A stretch of DNA of 64,000 nucleotides from Nocardioides glacieisoli (GCF_004137245.1 NZ_SDWS01000008.1:124001-188000), one strand, 5' to 3'; numbered from the stretch's first letter, positions 26,141-34,729 are shown. A program made the numbers and translations. Notes: a model not told the origin generated them from the letters alone.

Positions 26141-27715
26141 GTGACCCCCGCCTCTCGCAACCGCACCGCGGCCTGGGCCGTCCTCGCCGGTGTGCTCTTC
26201 GCCGTCCTGGCGTACCTCGTGTCCCAGGACCGCGCGCCCCTCGACACCTTCGACGTCGAGGGACGGGCGATGGAGGACTGGGCGGACGACTCCGCGTGGC
26301 TGGTCCACGCCCTGCGTGTGGTCGAGGTCGCGTTCGGCACGATCGGGATGACGATCCTGACCGTCCTGCTGGCCGGCGGCCTGTTCCTCCGGCGCCAGCG
26401 CTGGGCGGCGCTCGTCGTCGTCGTGGTGATGACGGTGACGTCGCTCGCCACCACGGGCCTGAAGCGCTGGCTGGGGCGCGACCGTCCGGACTGGCAGGAC
26501 ACCCTCGACCTGCACAGCAACTTCAGCTTCCCGTCGGGCCACGCCTCGTCCGTGGCGGCGTACTCCTGCCTGCTCATCATGCTGCTCGTGCTCTTCGTGC
26601 GCCGCGCCAACCTCCGGCGGCTCGGCATCACGCTCGTCGTGGTGTGGTGGCTCGTCGTCTGCCTCGACCGGATGATGCTCGGACGCCACTTCCCGACCGA
26701 CGTCGTCGGCGGCACGCTGCTCGCGCTCTTCGTCTTCCTCGCGACGATCGCCGTCGTCGACCCGCGCCCCCGCTCGACCGCCGCCAACGCCGAGCCGTTG
26801 CCGGAGGTCTTCACCAACGAGCGTCGCCTCGCGGTGATCCTCAACCCGATCAAGGTCGAGGACGTCGGTCAGTTCCGCGCCGTCGTGAGCACGATGGCCA
26901 AGGAGTCGGGCTGGTCCGAGCCGACCTGGCAGTACACGACGATCGAGGACCCCGGCACCGGTATGGCCGAGAAGGCCGCGGTCTCCGGCGCCGACCTGGT
27001 GATCGTGTGCGGCGGCGACGGCACGGTGCGCGAGGTCTGTGCCGAGCTCGCCGGCACGGGCATCCCGGTCGGGATCATCCCCGCCGGCACCGGCAACCTG
27101 CTGGCCCGCAACCTCGACATCCCGCTCTACCTCCGCTCGGCCATCGACGTGGCGCTCAACGGCCAGGACCGCGCGATCGACCTGGTGCGGGTCGGTGGCG
27201 ACGGCATCGAGGACACCCACTTCATGGTGATGGCCGGGATGGGCTTCGACGCCGCGATCATGGAGGGCGTCAACGAGGAGATCAAGAAGAAGATCGGCTG
27301 GATCGCGTACGTCGTCTCCGGGCTGCGGTCGCTGATGTTCCCCGCGATCAAGGTGGAGATCCAGATCGACGACGAGGAGCCCACGACCCACCGCGCCCGC
27401 ACCGTCGTCGTCGGCAACGTCGGCTTCCTGCAGGCCGGCATGCCGCTGCTGCCCGACGCCACCATCGACGACGGCATCCTCGACGTCGTGATCATCCACC
27501 CGCGCCAGTTCCTGTCGTGGATCACCGTGGCCTCGCGGGTGCTGCGCAAGAGCACGATCGTCGACGAGACGCTCGACCGCCGCACCGGCTCACGCGTCCG
27601 GGTCAAGGCCTCGGCGCCCACACCGCGCCAGCTCGACGGCGACTCGATCGGCGAGGGCCGCGAGCTCTGGATGGAGTGCATCCACGGCCGCCTCCTGGTC
27701 CGCGTCCCGCGCTGA
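26141..27715 (+). CDS. PAP2 phosphatase - diacylglycerol/sphingosine kinase (LCB5-type) fusion
   Basis: A 524-residue fusion. Residues 1-215 form a membrane PAP2 phosphatase with the three-part signature: KRWLGRDRP near 105, FPSGHASSVAAY near 130, and RMMLGRHFPTDVVGG near 178. Residues 225-524 are a lipid-kinase catalytic domain with CGGDGTVREVC and AGTGNLLARNLD. The pair could dephosphorylate a lipid phosphate and phosphorylate diacylglycerol or another lipid alcohol at the same membrane site (inference). The start is GTG at 26141, with CATACT 6 nt upstream as a possible leaderless -10. It is divergent from serS. This fusion is known in actinobacterial annotations. Confidence 0.92.
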   Translation: MTPASRNRTAAWAVLAGVLFAVLAYLVSQDRAPLDTFDVEGRAMEDWADDSAWLVHALRVVEVAFGTIGMTILTVLLAGGLFLRRQRWAALVVVVVMTVTSLATTGLKRWLGRDRPDWQDTLDLHSNFSFPSGHASSVAAYSCLLIMLLVLFVRRANLRRLGITLVVVWWLVVCLDRMMLGRHFPTDVVGGTLLALFVFLATIAVVDPRPRSTAANAEPLPEVFTNERRLAVILNPIKVEDVGQFRAVVSTMAKESGWSEPTWQYTTIEDPGTGMAEKAAVSGADLVIVCGGDGTVREVCAELAGTGIPVGIIPAGTGNLLARNLDIPLYLRSAIDVALNGQDRAIDLVRVGGDGIEDTHFMVMAGMGFDAAIMEGVNEEIKKKIGWIAYVVSGLRSLMFPAIKVEIQIDDEEPTTHRARTVVVGNVGFLQAGMPLLPDATIDDGILDVVIIHPRQFLSWITVASRVLRKSTIVDETLDRRTGSRVRVKASAPTPRQLDGDSIGEGRELWMECIHGRLLVRVPR

Positions 27716-27732
27716 GCAACCCCCCGCCCCCC

Positions 27733-28125
27733 TCAGGGACGGGCGTGCTCGATCGCCTCGTCCTCCTCCGGCGAGAGCTGCTGCTCGCAGGACCAGGAGG
27801 AGACCGACTTGGCATAGGTCCGGGCCTCGCTGCGGCCGTGGATCGACGTCAGGACCACCCCGTGGCCGGCGTCGTCGAGGAGGGCGAGGCTCCAGCTCAG
27901 ATGGCCGCCGACATCGCCGAAGGCGTCGTAGCGCACGACCGACAGGTGCCGCAGCGCGTCGCGGTTCTCCGCCTTGAGGGCCGCGACCTCCTGCCGCAGG
28001 CCGTGCACGTCCTCGGGGAGCGCATCCACGCCCTCGCCGCTGGGGCGCGACGTCGTACGACGCAGGGCGAGGCCCGCGAGCACGCAGGCCAGGGCGGCGA
28101 GGACGACGGCGACCACATCGAGCAT
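27733..28125 (-). CDS. DUF4446 family protein
   Basis: A 130-residue protein with one N-terminal membrane helix (LDVVAVVLAALACVLAGLAL), a short coiled-coil (LRQEVAALKAENRDALRHL), then the DUF4446 core YDAFGDVGGHLSWSLALLDD and TSIHGRSEARTYAKSV. The domain faces the cytoplasm or the outside depending on topology; function is unknown. ATG lies 6 nt after TAGGGT (28132-28137), a leaderless start. It converges with the PAP2-kinase gene and is divergent from pheA. Confidence 0.85.
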   Translation of the reverse strand: MLDVVAVVLAALACVLAGLALRRTTSRPSGEGVDALPEDVHGLRQEVAALKAENRDALRHLSVVRYDAFGDVGGHLSWSLALLDDAGHGVVLTSIHGRSEARTYAKSVSSWSCEQQLSPEEDEAIEHARP

Positions 28126-28193
28126 GCGGCGACCCTATGTTCGCCGACCGGTCACGGCCCGTCGGACACGGCCGGGGATGACAGACTCCGAGA

Positions 28194-29030
28194 GTGAACC
28201 GTCGCATCGCCTACCAGGGAGAGCCCGGAGCCAACTCCCACCTGGTCTGCCAGCAGGCCTACCCCGACTGGGAGCCGGTGGCGTGCGCGTCGTTCGAGGA
28301 CGCCTTCGCGGCCGTCGAGTCGGGCGACGCCGACCTCGCGATGATCCCGATCGACAACTCGATCGCCGGCCGGGTCGCCGACATCCACCACTTCCTGCCG
28401 ACCTCGGACCTGCACATCGTGGGCGAGCGGTTCCTGCGCATCCAGTTCTCGCTGATGGCGCTGCCGGAGGCGAGCATCGACTCGCTGCGCACGGTGCACA
28501 GCCACGTCCACGCGCTCGGCCAGTGCCGCGGCGTGATCCGCGAGCTCGGTCTCACGCCGGTGGTGGCCGGTGACACCGCCGGTGCCGCACGCGAGGTGTC
28601 CGAGTCGGGCGACCCGACGCAGGCCGCGATCGCGCCGCCGCTGGCAGCGGAGATCTACGGCCTGACGGTGCTGCGCGAGGAGATCGAGGACGAGGACCAC
28701 AACACGACCCGCTTCGTCGTGCTCTCGCGCGACTTCGAGCAGGCGCCGCGCGGCCACGGGCCGGTCGTGACCACCTTCATCTTCAACGTCCGCAACCTGC
28801 CGGCCGCGCTCTACAAGGCGCTCGGCGGCTTCGCGACCAACGGCGTCAACATGACCAAGCTGGAGAGCTACATGGTCGGCGGCCACTTCACCGCCACCCA
28901 GTTCCTCGCCGAGGTCGACGGCCACCCGGACGACCCGGGCGTGCGCAACGCGCTGGAGGAGCTGGAGTTCTTCACCACCGAGGTCAAGGTGCTGGGCGTC
29001 TACCCCGCCGATGCCTTCCGCTCGGAGTGA
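28194..29030 (+). CDS. pheA: prephenate dehydratase
   Basis: A 278-residue monofunctional enzyme that converts prephenate to phenylpyruvate in phenylalanine synthesis. The catalytic domain (1-185) starts IAYQGEPGANSH and contains the essential Thr-Arg-Phe in NTTRFVVLSR. The ACT domain (about 190-275) has ATNGVNMTKLESYMVGG, where the classic ESRP becomes ESYM, as in many non-enteric forms; it should bind phenylalanine for feedback control. Start GTG at 28194. The GDT1-family gene follows after 16 bp on the same strand. Confidence 0.95.
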   Translation: MNRRIAYQGEPGANSHLVCQQAYPDWEPVACASFEDAFAAVESGDADLAMIPIDNSIAGRVADIHHFLPTSDLHIVGERFLRIQFSLMALPEASIDSLRTVHSHVHALGQCRGVIRELGLTPVVAGDTAGAAREVSESGDPTQAAIAPPLAAEIYGLTVLREEIEDEDHNTTRFVVLSRDFEQAPRGHGPVVTTFIFNVRNLPAALYKALGGFATNGVNMTKLESYMVGGHFTATQFLAEVDGHPDDPGVRNALEELEFFTTEVKVLGVYPADAFRSE

Positions 29031-29046
29031 CTGAGAGGATCGATCA

Positions 29047-29646
29047 GTGATCGACCTCCTCGTCGTGGCCCTCGCCTTCGGCGCCATCTTCGTCGTCGAG
29101 CTGCCCGACAAGACCTTCATCGCGACGCTGGTCATGTCGACCAAGATGCGCCCGCTCTTCGTCTGGATCGGCGTCGCGCTGGCGTTCCTCGTGCAGACCG
29201 GTGTGGCCGTCGGCCTCGGCAAGGCCGCCTCGTTCCTGCCCGAGCAGCTGATCCACACGGTCGCCGCGCTCATGTTCGTGATCGGCGCGATCATCCTCTT
29301 CCGGGAGGCGCGCTCGGCAGACGCCGACGAGTCCGACCAGGAGGAGGAGTACGCCGCCAAGGCCACCGCGCAGGGGTTCCGGGTCATCGTCACCTCGTTC
29401 CTCGTGCTCTTCGCCGCCGAGTGGGGCGACCTGTCGCAGCTGCTCACGATCTCCCTCGTCGCGAAGTACGACGACCCGTTCTCGGTCTTCCTCGGCGCGT
29501 GGGGCGCGCTCCTCGCAGTGTCCGGCCTCGCCGTGATCGTCGGCCGACTGCTGCTCCAGCGCGTACGCCTCTCGGTCCTGCACTACGTGGGTGCGACGGT
29601 CTGCGTCCTCATGGCAGCCCTGACGGTGTGGGAGATGACACGCTGA
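29047..29646 (+). CDS. TMEM165/GDT1 family (UPF0016) cation transporter
   Basis: A 199-residue membrane protein with six helices and two copies of the E-x-G/P-D-K/R-[TS] signature: VVELPDKTF near residue 18 and AEWGDLSQ near 127. In the first copy Gly is replaced by Pro, as in many bacterial members. Known members move Mn2+ or Ca2+ against H+ (for example Mn export in Vibrio and Synechocystis homologues). A charged acidic loop (EARSADADESDQEEEYA) joins the two halves. Start GTG follows GAGAGGA. It probably shares a transcript with pheA; no Mn riboswitch is seen upstream, unlike the TerC gene. Confidence 0.9.
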   Translation: MIDLLVVALAFGAIFVVELPDKTFIATLVMSTKMRPLFVWIGVALAFLVQTGVAVGLGKAASFLPEQLIHTVAALMFVIGAIILFREARSADADESDQEEEYAAKATAQGFRVIVTSFLVLFAAEWGDLSQLLTISLVAKYDDPFSVFLGAWGALLAVSGLAVIVGRLLLQRVRLSVLHYVGATVCVLMAALTVWEMTR

Positions 29647-29665
29647 CCGGCTAGCTCCACCTGAC

Positions 29666-29734
29666 GTCGCGGACACGTGTCCGCGACGTGGCCCTCGACA
29701 GCAGCCGCCGGGGGCAACATCTCGGACACGTGTA
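29666..29734. repeat. ACACGTGT-type palindrome, left flank of nuclease gene
   Basis: A perfect 22-bp self-complementary sequence at 29666-29687 (centre ACACGTGT) overlaps a larger hairpin whose arms, 29673-29694 and 29712-29733, match at 19 of 22 positions. The left arm is almost identical to that of the palindrome at 30738-30802, on the other side of the DUF559-type gene. Confidence 0.88.
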
Positions 29735-29800
29735 CGCGCCAGCGGCCGGGCCTGTGGATGACGACCGACGGCGGCCGCCCAGATCGCCGAACCTGTGGTG

Positions 29801-30727
29801 ATGGCCTTCGATCCACAACAGCCGTTCCTCCGCGCCGCGGGCCTCGACAACGGGTTGAGTCTCAAGGCACTGCGAGGACCGGGCTACCGCCGGCTGTTCC
29901 GCAACGTCCTCGTCTCGGCAGCGACCGCGCCTACGCCGGTCCAGCGCGTCCGGGGTGCCCTCGCCCTCCACGTCACCGACGCCTGGGCGAGCCACGCTTC
30001 GGCGGCACGGGTCAAGGCTGCCCCGATCCCCACCATCGCCGACGAGCACGTGAGCGTCCGGCACCAGAAGCTGCGCCGGCACCACCGGGGAGTCCGGTGC
30101 CACGTGGGTGACCCGCAGGGCGTCGTCGTCGAGCACGGCATGCGCGTCTCGGGGGACGTCCAGATGTTCATCGAGCTGAGCGGGCAGCTGACGCTGGTGG
30201 ACCTTGTCGTGGTCGGCGACTGGCTGGCGCGGCGACGCGGCGTGACACCCGAGCAGCTCGTGCGTGCCTGTGGCCGAAGCCGCCACAAGGATTGCCGCAA
30301 GGCGTTGGTCGCGGCCCGCTACGTCCGGTCCGGCGTCGACTCGCCGATGGAGACCCGTCTGCGCATGCTCATGGTCTTGGCCGGCCTGCCGGAGCCGGAG
30401 ATCAACCTCAAGATCCGCGCCGAGGACGGCGAGGTGATCCGGATGTACGACCTCTCCTATCCCGCCGTTCGTGTCGCAGTCGAGTACAACGGCAAGCTCC
30501 ATGTCGAGGTGATCGAGAACTGGGAGGAGGACCTCGAGCGTCGCGCCGACATGGATGACGACGACTGGCGCCTGGTGGTGGTGGTCAGCTCCGGCATCTT
30601 CAAGGACCCGCTCCGGACCCTGCGTCGCGTGCACCGGGTGCTGCTGGCCCGGGGGCTGCCGGGCGTCCCGCTGCGACTGCTCGACGACTGGCGTCCGCAC
30701 TTCCCGGGCTTCGCCGACGCGGCGTGA
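29801..30727 (+). CDS. DUF559-type protein with Vsr-like endonuclease fold
   Basis: A protein of about 308 residues. The C-terminal third matches the DUF559/Vsr-like nuclease pattern: SPMETRLRMLMVLAGLPEPE near residue 182, YDLSYPAVRVAVEYNGKLH near 217 (Asp, Glu and Lys of a PD-(D/E)xK-like core), then DDDWRLVVVVSSGIF. The N-terminal part (LKALRGPGYRRLF...) resembles the AbiEi-like/uncharacterised half of this high-copy actinobacterial family. The role is not established. GTG codons at 29795 and 29798 precede the ATG at 29801, so the start could shift. The gene stands alone, exactly bracketed by two related palindromes (29666-29734 and 30738-30802), which suggests a unit that moved together (inference). 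Confidence 0.78.
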   Translation: MAFDPQQPFLRAAGLDNGLSLKALRGPGYRRLFRNVLVSAATAPTPVQRVRGALALHVTDAWASHASAARVKAAPIPTIADEHVSVRHQKLRRHHRGVRCHVGDPQGVVVEHGMRVSGDVQMFIELSGQLTLVDLVVVGDWLARRRGVTPEQLVRACGRSRHKDCRKALVAARYVRSGVDSPMETRLRMLMVLAGLPEPEINLKIRAEDGEVIRMYDLSYPAVRVAVEYNGKLHVEVIENWEEDLERRADMDDDDWRLVVVVSSGIFKDPLRTLRRVHRVLLARGLPGVPLRLLDDWRPHFPGFADAA

Positions 30728-30737
30728 CGGCGTACGA

Positions 30738-30802
30738 CGACACGTGTCCGCGACATGGCCCCTTGCTCCGGCAGGAGAGGGCCACTTCCCGGACACGTGT
30801 CG
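30738..30802. repeat. ACACGTGT-type palindrome, right flank of nuclease gene
   Basis: Arms at 30738-30761 and 30779-30802 match at 21 of 24 positions, with a 17-nt loop (CTTGCTCCGGCAGGAGA, itself partly self-complementary). The left arm shares GACACGTGTCCGCGAC and TGGCCC with the palindrome at 29666-29734. It lies 10 bp past the stop of the DUF559-type gene and upstream of the arginine deiminase gene. Confidence 0.88.
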
Positions 30803-30828
30803 CGGTGGGGCACCGCTAGAGTCCCGTC

Positions 30829-32073
30829 ATGGTCTCCACCCCTGCCCCCCACGGTGCCGACAGCGAGGTCGGCCGCCTGGCCACGGTGATGCTGCACCGG
30901 CCCGGCAACGAGCTCAAGCGCCTCACGCCCCGCAACAACGACCGGCTCCTCTTCGACGGCATCCCCTGGGTCAGCCGCGCGCAGGACGAGCACGACGCCT
31001 TCGCAGCGACCTTGCGCGAGCGCGGCGTCGAGGTGCTCTACCTGACCGAGCTGCTGACCGAGACGCTCGAGAGCGAGCTGGCCCGCAACCACGCGATCAC
31101 CAGCGCGCTGTCAGGGCTCCACCTCGGCGACACGATGCGCCGCTACCTCGCCCAGGCGCTGCGCGACCAGTCCCCGGCCGAGCTCACGGACACCCTGACC
31201 TCCGGCATCCGCAACGACGAGGTCAAGGGCGGCCACGGCCTGGTCACCAGCCTGCTCGACCCCCACGACTTCCTCATCGACCCGCTACCCAACCTCCTGT
31301 TCACGCGCGACTCCAGCGTGTGGGTGCAGGACCGGGTGGCCGTCACCAGCCTGGCGATGCCCGCGCGCAAGCGCGAGACGCAGCTGACCGAGCTGATCTA
31401 CACCGAGCACCCCCGCTTCGCCGGCACCCGCAAGATCCACGGCTGGCACAACGAGCACGTCGAGGGCGGCGACGTCCTCCTGCTCGCGCCCGGCGTGATC
31501 GCAGTCGGTGTCGGGGAGCGTACGACTCCCGCCGGCGTCGAGCGGTTCGCCCGCCAGGTCTTCCACGCGGGGCTGGCCCACACCGTCCTGGCCGTGCCGA
31601 TCGCGCAGGAGCGCGCGACGATGCACCTCGACACGGTGTGCACGATGGTCGACGTCGACAAGGTCGTGATGTACCCCAACGTCGCCGACACCCTCCGCGC
31701 GGTGACCGTGACGCTGCGCGAGAAGGGCTCCGACGAGTCGGACCTCTCCCTCGACGTCAGCGACTCCGAGCCGTTCCTCGTGGCGGCCGCCAAGGCGATG
31801 CAGATCGACACGCTGCACCAGATCGACACCGGTCTCGACCCGGTAACCGCGGAGCGCGAGCAGTGGGACGACGGCAACAACACCCTGGCCCTCGCGCCCC
31901 GCGTCGCGGTCGCCTACGAGCGCAACGACGAGACCAACGACCGGCTCGAGGACGCCGGCATCGAGGTCGTCAGGATCGCCGGGTCCGAGCTGGGCTCGGG
32001 CCGTGGCGGACCGCGCTGCATGAGCTGCCCGATCTCCCGCGAGCCGCTGGGCGCCGACGACGACGTGGAGTGA
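30829..32073 (+). CDS. arcA: arginine deiminase
   Basis: A 414-residue amidinotransferase-fold enzyme that hydrolyses arginine to citrulline and ammonia. Family landmarks: [15 protein letters not shown] near the start, [14 protein letters not shown] (substrate Asp), [10 protein letters not shown] (His/Glu/Gly/Gly/Asp), [14 protein letters not shown] with the catalytic His, and GGPRCMSCP with nucleophile Cys397. No arcB, arcC or antiporter gene is adjacent, so a full deiminase pathway is not shown here. The ATG lies 6 nt after TAGAGT (30817-30822), a leaderless start. Confidence 0.96.
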   Translation: MVSTPAPHGADSEVGRLATVMLHRPGNELKRLTPRNNDRLLFDGIPWVSRAQDEHDAFAATLRERGVEVLYLTELLTETLESELARNHAITSALSGLHLGDTMRRYLAQALRDQSPAELTDTLTSGIRNDEVKGGHGLVTSLLDPHDFLIDPLPNLLFTRDSSVWVQDRVAVTSLAMPARKRETQLTELIYTEHPRFAGTRKIHGWHNEHVEGGDVLLLAPGVIAVGVGERTTPAGVERFARQVFHAGLAHTVLAVPIAQERATMHLDTVCTMVDVDKVVMYPNVADTLRAVTVTLREKGSDESDLSLDVSDSEPFLVAAAKAMQIDTLHQIDTGLDPVTAEREQWDDGNNTLALAPRVAVAYERNDETNDRLEDAGIEVVRIAGSELGSGRGGPRCMSCPISREPLGADDDVE

Positions 32074-32117
32074 GACACATCCCCATCACCCGCGCCGCCG
32101 TGGATCGTTGAGCAGGC

Positions 32118-32492
32118 ATGACTGAATCCATCCTGGACAGCCTCGACCCCGCCGACGCCAAGCGCGTCCTCGCCGCGGGCCGCGAGCTGACGTTGCCGCA
32201 GGGCTGGTCGCCGATCGCCGAGCGCACGCCGGCGGACAAGGCGTACCTCATCTGCGAGGGCGAGGTCTCGGTCCGCAAGGGTGGCGTCGAGATCGCCACC
32301 CTCGGTCCCGGCGCGGTCGTCGGCGAGACGGCGATCGTCAACCGCACCCTCCGCTCCGCCACGATCGTGGCGCTCACCCCGCTCAGGGTCGTGCACTTCA
32401 CCAGCGAGCGCATCGAGCAGCTCGCCGACGAGGTGCCGGCCTTCGGCGCCGCCCTGCGCGCGGCGGCCGCTGGACGGGTCACGGGGAGCTGA
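32118..32492 (+). CDS. cyclic nucleotide-binding domain protein
   Basis: A 124-residue stand-alone cNMP-binding (CRP-type) beta-roll. AYLICEGEVSVRKGGVEIATL and the phosphate-binding-cassette region GPGAVVGETAIVNRTLRSAT are visible. The arginine and Glu of the cassette are present in altered spacing (GETAIVNRTLRS), so cAMP binding is probable but not certain. No DNA-binding domain follows. It lies 6 bp upstream of an adenylyl cyclase gene, suggesting a sensor or effector for the nucleotide that the neighbour makes. Confidence 0.85.
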   Translation: MTESILDSLDPADAKRVLAAGRELTLPQGWSPIAERTPADKAYLICEGEVSVRKGGVEIATLGPGAVVGETAIVNRTLRSATIVALTPLRVVHFTSERIEQLADEVPAFGAALRAAAAGRVTGS

Positions 32493-32498
32493 CCGGGC

Positions 32499-33512
32499 TT
32501 GGCCGACGAGCGGGAGCCGGAGGGGCCCGACGTCGGTGACGACATCGCCGGCGCGATGGAGGCCTTCCTGCTCGGCGAGGAGCCCAGCCTGACGCGGGTC
32601 CAGGTCGCCGAGCGCGCCGGTGTTCCGCTCGAGCTCGCCGTCCAGCTCTGGCACCAGCTCGGGTTCCCGCACCGCAGCGACGACGACGTGGCGTTCGCCG
32701 AGAGCGACGTCGAGGCGCTGCGCCTGACCTCCGACCTCGTCCGGCTCGGCATCCTGCCGCCGGAGTCGCAGGCCGCGCTGGTCCGCACGTGGGGCCGCAG
32801 CTATGCCCGCCTCGCGGAGTGGCAGACCACGCTGCTCGCCGGGGTGGCCACGGAGGGCGGTGACCCCGCGACCGCGCTGACCGAGCTCGCGTCCGACGTC
32901 CTGCCGCGGGTCGAGGCCCTGCAGACCTACGTCTGGCGCCGCCACCTCGCGAGCGCGGCGCAACACCTGCTCGAGGACCACAGCTCGCTGTCGAGCGCCG
33001 AGACCCGGCTCGCGGTCTGCTTCGTCGACATCGTGGGCTACACCACCCGGAGCCGCAGCCTCGACGGCGCCGAGCTCGTCGAGTGGGTCGACCGCTTCGA
33101 GCACGACACCACCGCCCAGGTCGTCGACCACGGCGGCCAGGTCATCAAGACGATCGGCGACGAGGTGCTCTTCACCGTGGCCGACCCCGCCGCCGCCGTC
33201 GAGATCGCGCTCACCCTGGCGGCCCGCGGCGACGACGCGGACGACCCCTTCCCGGCGGTGCGGGCGGGCATCGCGCACGGTGCCGTCGTACGCCGCCTCG
33301 GTGACGTGTTCGGCTCGACCGTCAACGCGGCCTCGCGCCTGACCTCGGCCGCCCGACCCGGCACCGTGCTGGTCGATGCGGGCGTCCACGAGGCGCTGAC
33401 GGCCGACGACCCCGACGGCGAGCCCGGGTGGCGCTGGCGCCGGCTGAGGCGGGTCTCGGCCAAGGGATTCGACCACCTCCAGGCGTGGCGGGTGCGGGCC
33501 GCGAAGTCGTAG
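32499..33512 (+). CDS. class III adenylate/guanylate cyclase with N-terminal regulatory domain
   Basis: A 337-residue cytoplasmic cyclase. Residues 1-165 form a helical segment with an MerR/HTH-like start (LTRVQVAERAGVPLELAVQLWHQLGF), similar to the autoinhibitory domain of pH-sensing mycobacterial cyclases. The catalytic domain begins near 168: CFVDIVGYTTRS holds the first metal Asp, VIKTIGDEVLFTV the purine-selecting Lys and the second metal Asp, and STVNAASRLTSAA the transition-state Asn and Arg. With Lys and Asp present, ATP is the likely substrate. TTG start at 32499, 6 bp after the cNMP-binding gene, so the two form a signal-and-receptor pair. Confidence 0.92.
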   Translation: MADEREPEGPDVGDDIAGAMEAFLLGEEPSLTRVQVAERAGVPLELAVQLWHQLGFPHRSDDDVAFAESDVEALRLTSDLVRLGILPPESQAALVRTWGRSYARLAEWQTTLLAGVATEGGDPATALTELASDVLPRVEALQTYVWRRHLASAAQHLLEDHSSLSSAETRLAVCFVDIVGYTTRSRSLDGAELVEWVDRFEHDTTAQVVDHGGQVIKTIGDEVLFTVADPAAAVEIALTLAARGDDADDPFPAVRAGIAHGAVVRRLGDVFGSTVNAASRLTSAARPGTVLVDAGVHEALTADDPDGEPGWRWRRLRRVSAKGFDHLQAWRVRAAKS

Positions 33513-33584
33513 CCGCATCCGATGAGGATCGCGGGGTACTGGCCCGTCAGGTCCACACGACATTCATGAGTGTCGCGCTGACCA

Positions 33585-33617
33585 GGCCCGAGTGCTCAAG
33601 ACGCGGGCACTCGGGCC
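33585..33617. terminator. hairpin, 11-bp perfect stem
   Basis: GGCCCGAGTGC (33585-33595) pairs perfectly with GCACTCGGGCC (33607-33617) around an 11-nt loop. A second alternative stem, GGCCGCCC/GGGCGGCC at 33614-33640, overlaps its 3' side. It lies between the convergent cyclase and SEC-C genes. Confidence 0.75.
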
Positions 33618-33662
33618 GCCCAGAGCATCGTCGGGCGGCCTCCCGGCCCCGAGCACGAAGAA

Positions 33663-33702
33663 GCCCGGTCGTTGTCGACGGGGGAAACGACAACGACCGG
33701 GC
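33663..33702. terminator. strong bidirectional terminator hairpin, 15-bp perfect stem
   Basis: GCCCGGTCGTTGTCG (33663-33677) pairs perfectly with CGACAACGACCGGGC (33688-33702), loop ACGGGGGAAA. There is no T-run, as is common in actinobacteria. It lies in the 274-bp gap between the convergent cyclase and SEC-C genes; apart from the two hairpins I see nothing else in the gap. Confidence 0.85.
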
Positions 33703-33786
33703 AAGAACGAATCTACTCCGCTCGCGAGCGGCGGCACAACCGTTGGCCCGGTTGTGTTCGCTCCGTGGCGAGGATGTGTGGAGGGA

Positions 33787-34719
33787 TTACCGGATCGTCA
33801 CCTGACGGTTGGCGAGACCTGCCCGTGCGGAGCGCTCCTCGGCCGTCAGGTCGCCCTTGGCGAGCGCCTTCTCGAGGTCCTGCGCGAAGCGGGCGGCCGG
33901 CTCCTCCAGCACCTCGGCACCGGTGCCGAGCGGCAGGTCCCAGACCGGGGCGAGCAGCCCGTGGGCGCGGAACATCCCGACGAACCGCGAGCCCTCCGCG
34001 ACCGAGTCCTGGCCCGCCGCGTGCAGGCGCGCGAGCGCGTCGAGGAGCTGGTCCTCGGGGTGCGGCATCACCCAGCGCAGGTGCTCCTTGGTGCCGACGT
34101 TGGTCCAGTACGCCGCCTCGACCGAGGTGAGGCGCGACGTCGGCATCACGCCGTCATTGGCCTGCTCCAGGGCGGCCGCCATGCTCGCGTCGCGCTCCGG
34201 GATGTCGTCGATCCAGTACTCGAAGCCGTCGTGGACGGTGATGTCGAGGCTGGTGTCGGTGATCAGGTCCTGGAGGCTCGGGCCCTCGCCCGGGTCGTTC
34301 GGGAGCCCGACGATGCCCGGCTCCTCGGTGGCGAGCGCCCGCTCGAGCACCGCGCCGAGGTCGCGGGCGGGGTTGCCATAGGAGTGCTGCACCTGCAGGC
34401 CGAGCCACACCTCGCCGGAGTCGCGCACCATGGCGGGCGCGGCGCCCGGGAGCAGGGTCGCGAGCCGGATGGTCCGGCCGCCGTCCTTCAGCGTCAGCGG
34501 GGTGGTCGCAGCCGGGACCAGCTCGCGCAGCGCGATCACGTCGCACTCGCCGGGCATCCCCTCGAACGGGCGCGACACGAAGGTCGGGGCCGCTCCGCCG
34601 GCCGCGCCGTGGCAGGCCTTGTAGCGCTTGCCGGAGCCGCAGGGGCAGGGCTGACGGGGTCCGACCTCACCCTCGGCGACGGGGGTGGACGTGGTGGGCT
34701 TGCGGGACTTCTTGGCCAT
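33787..34719 (-). CDS. SEC-C motif protein, DUF5926 family
   Basis: A 310-residue protein with an N-terminal zinc-binding SEC-C motif (PCPCGSGKRYKACHG, residues 24-38), the same metal-binding tail found in SecA. The rest matches DUF5926: FEGMPGECDVIALRELVPAA, LQVQHSYGNPARDLGAVLERA and a central VHDGFEYWIDD. Function is unknown; SEC-C often mediates ribosome or SecB-like contacts (known for SecA). The ATG lies 7 nt after TAGGTT (34727-34732), leaderless. The GDPD gene lies just upstream in the same direction. Confidence 0.87.
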   Translation of the reverse strand: MAKKSRKPTTSTPVAEGEVGPRQPCPCGSGKRYKACHGAAGGAAPTFVSRPFEGMPGECDVIALRELVPAATTPLTLKDGGRTIRLATLLPGAAPAMVRDSGEVWLGLQVQHSYGNPARDLGAVLERALATEEPGIVGLPNDPGEGPSLQDLITDTSLDITVHDGFEYWIDDIPERDASMAAALEQANDGVMPTSRLTSVEAAYWTNVGTKEHLRWVMPHPEDQLLDALARLHAAGQDSVAEGSRFVGMFRAHGLLAPVWDLPLGTGAEVLEEPAARFAQDLEKALAKGDLTAEERSARAGLANRQVTIR

Positions 34720-34729
34720 GGCCGAGAAC

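Noticed and set aside
33585..33702. Two hairpins considered as members of the palindrome family
   Set aside because: They are shorter, have perfect stems and short loops, and lie between convergent genes; simple terminators explain them.
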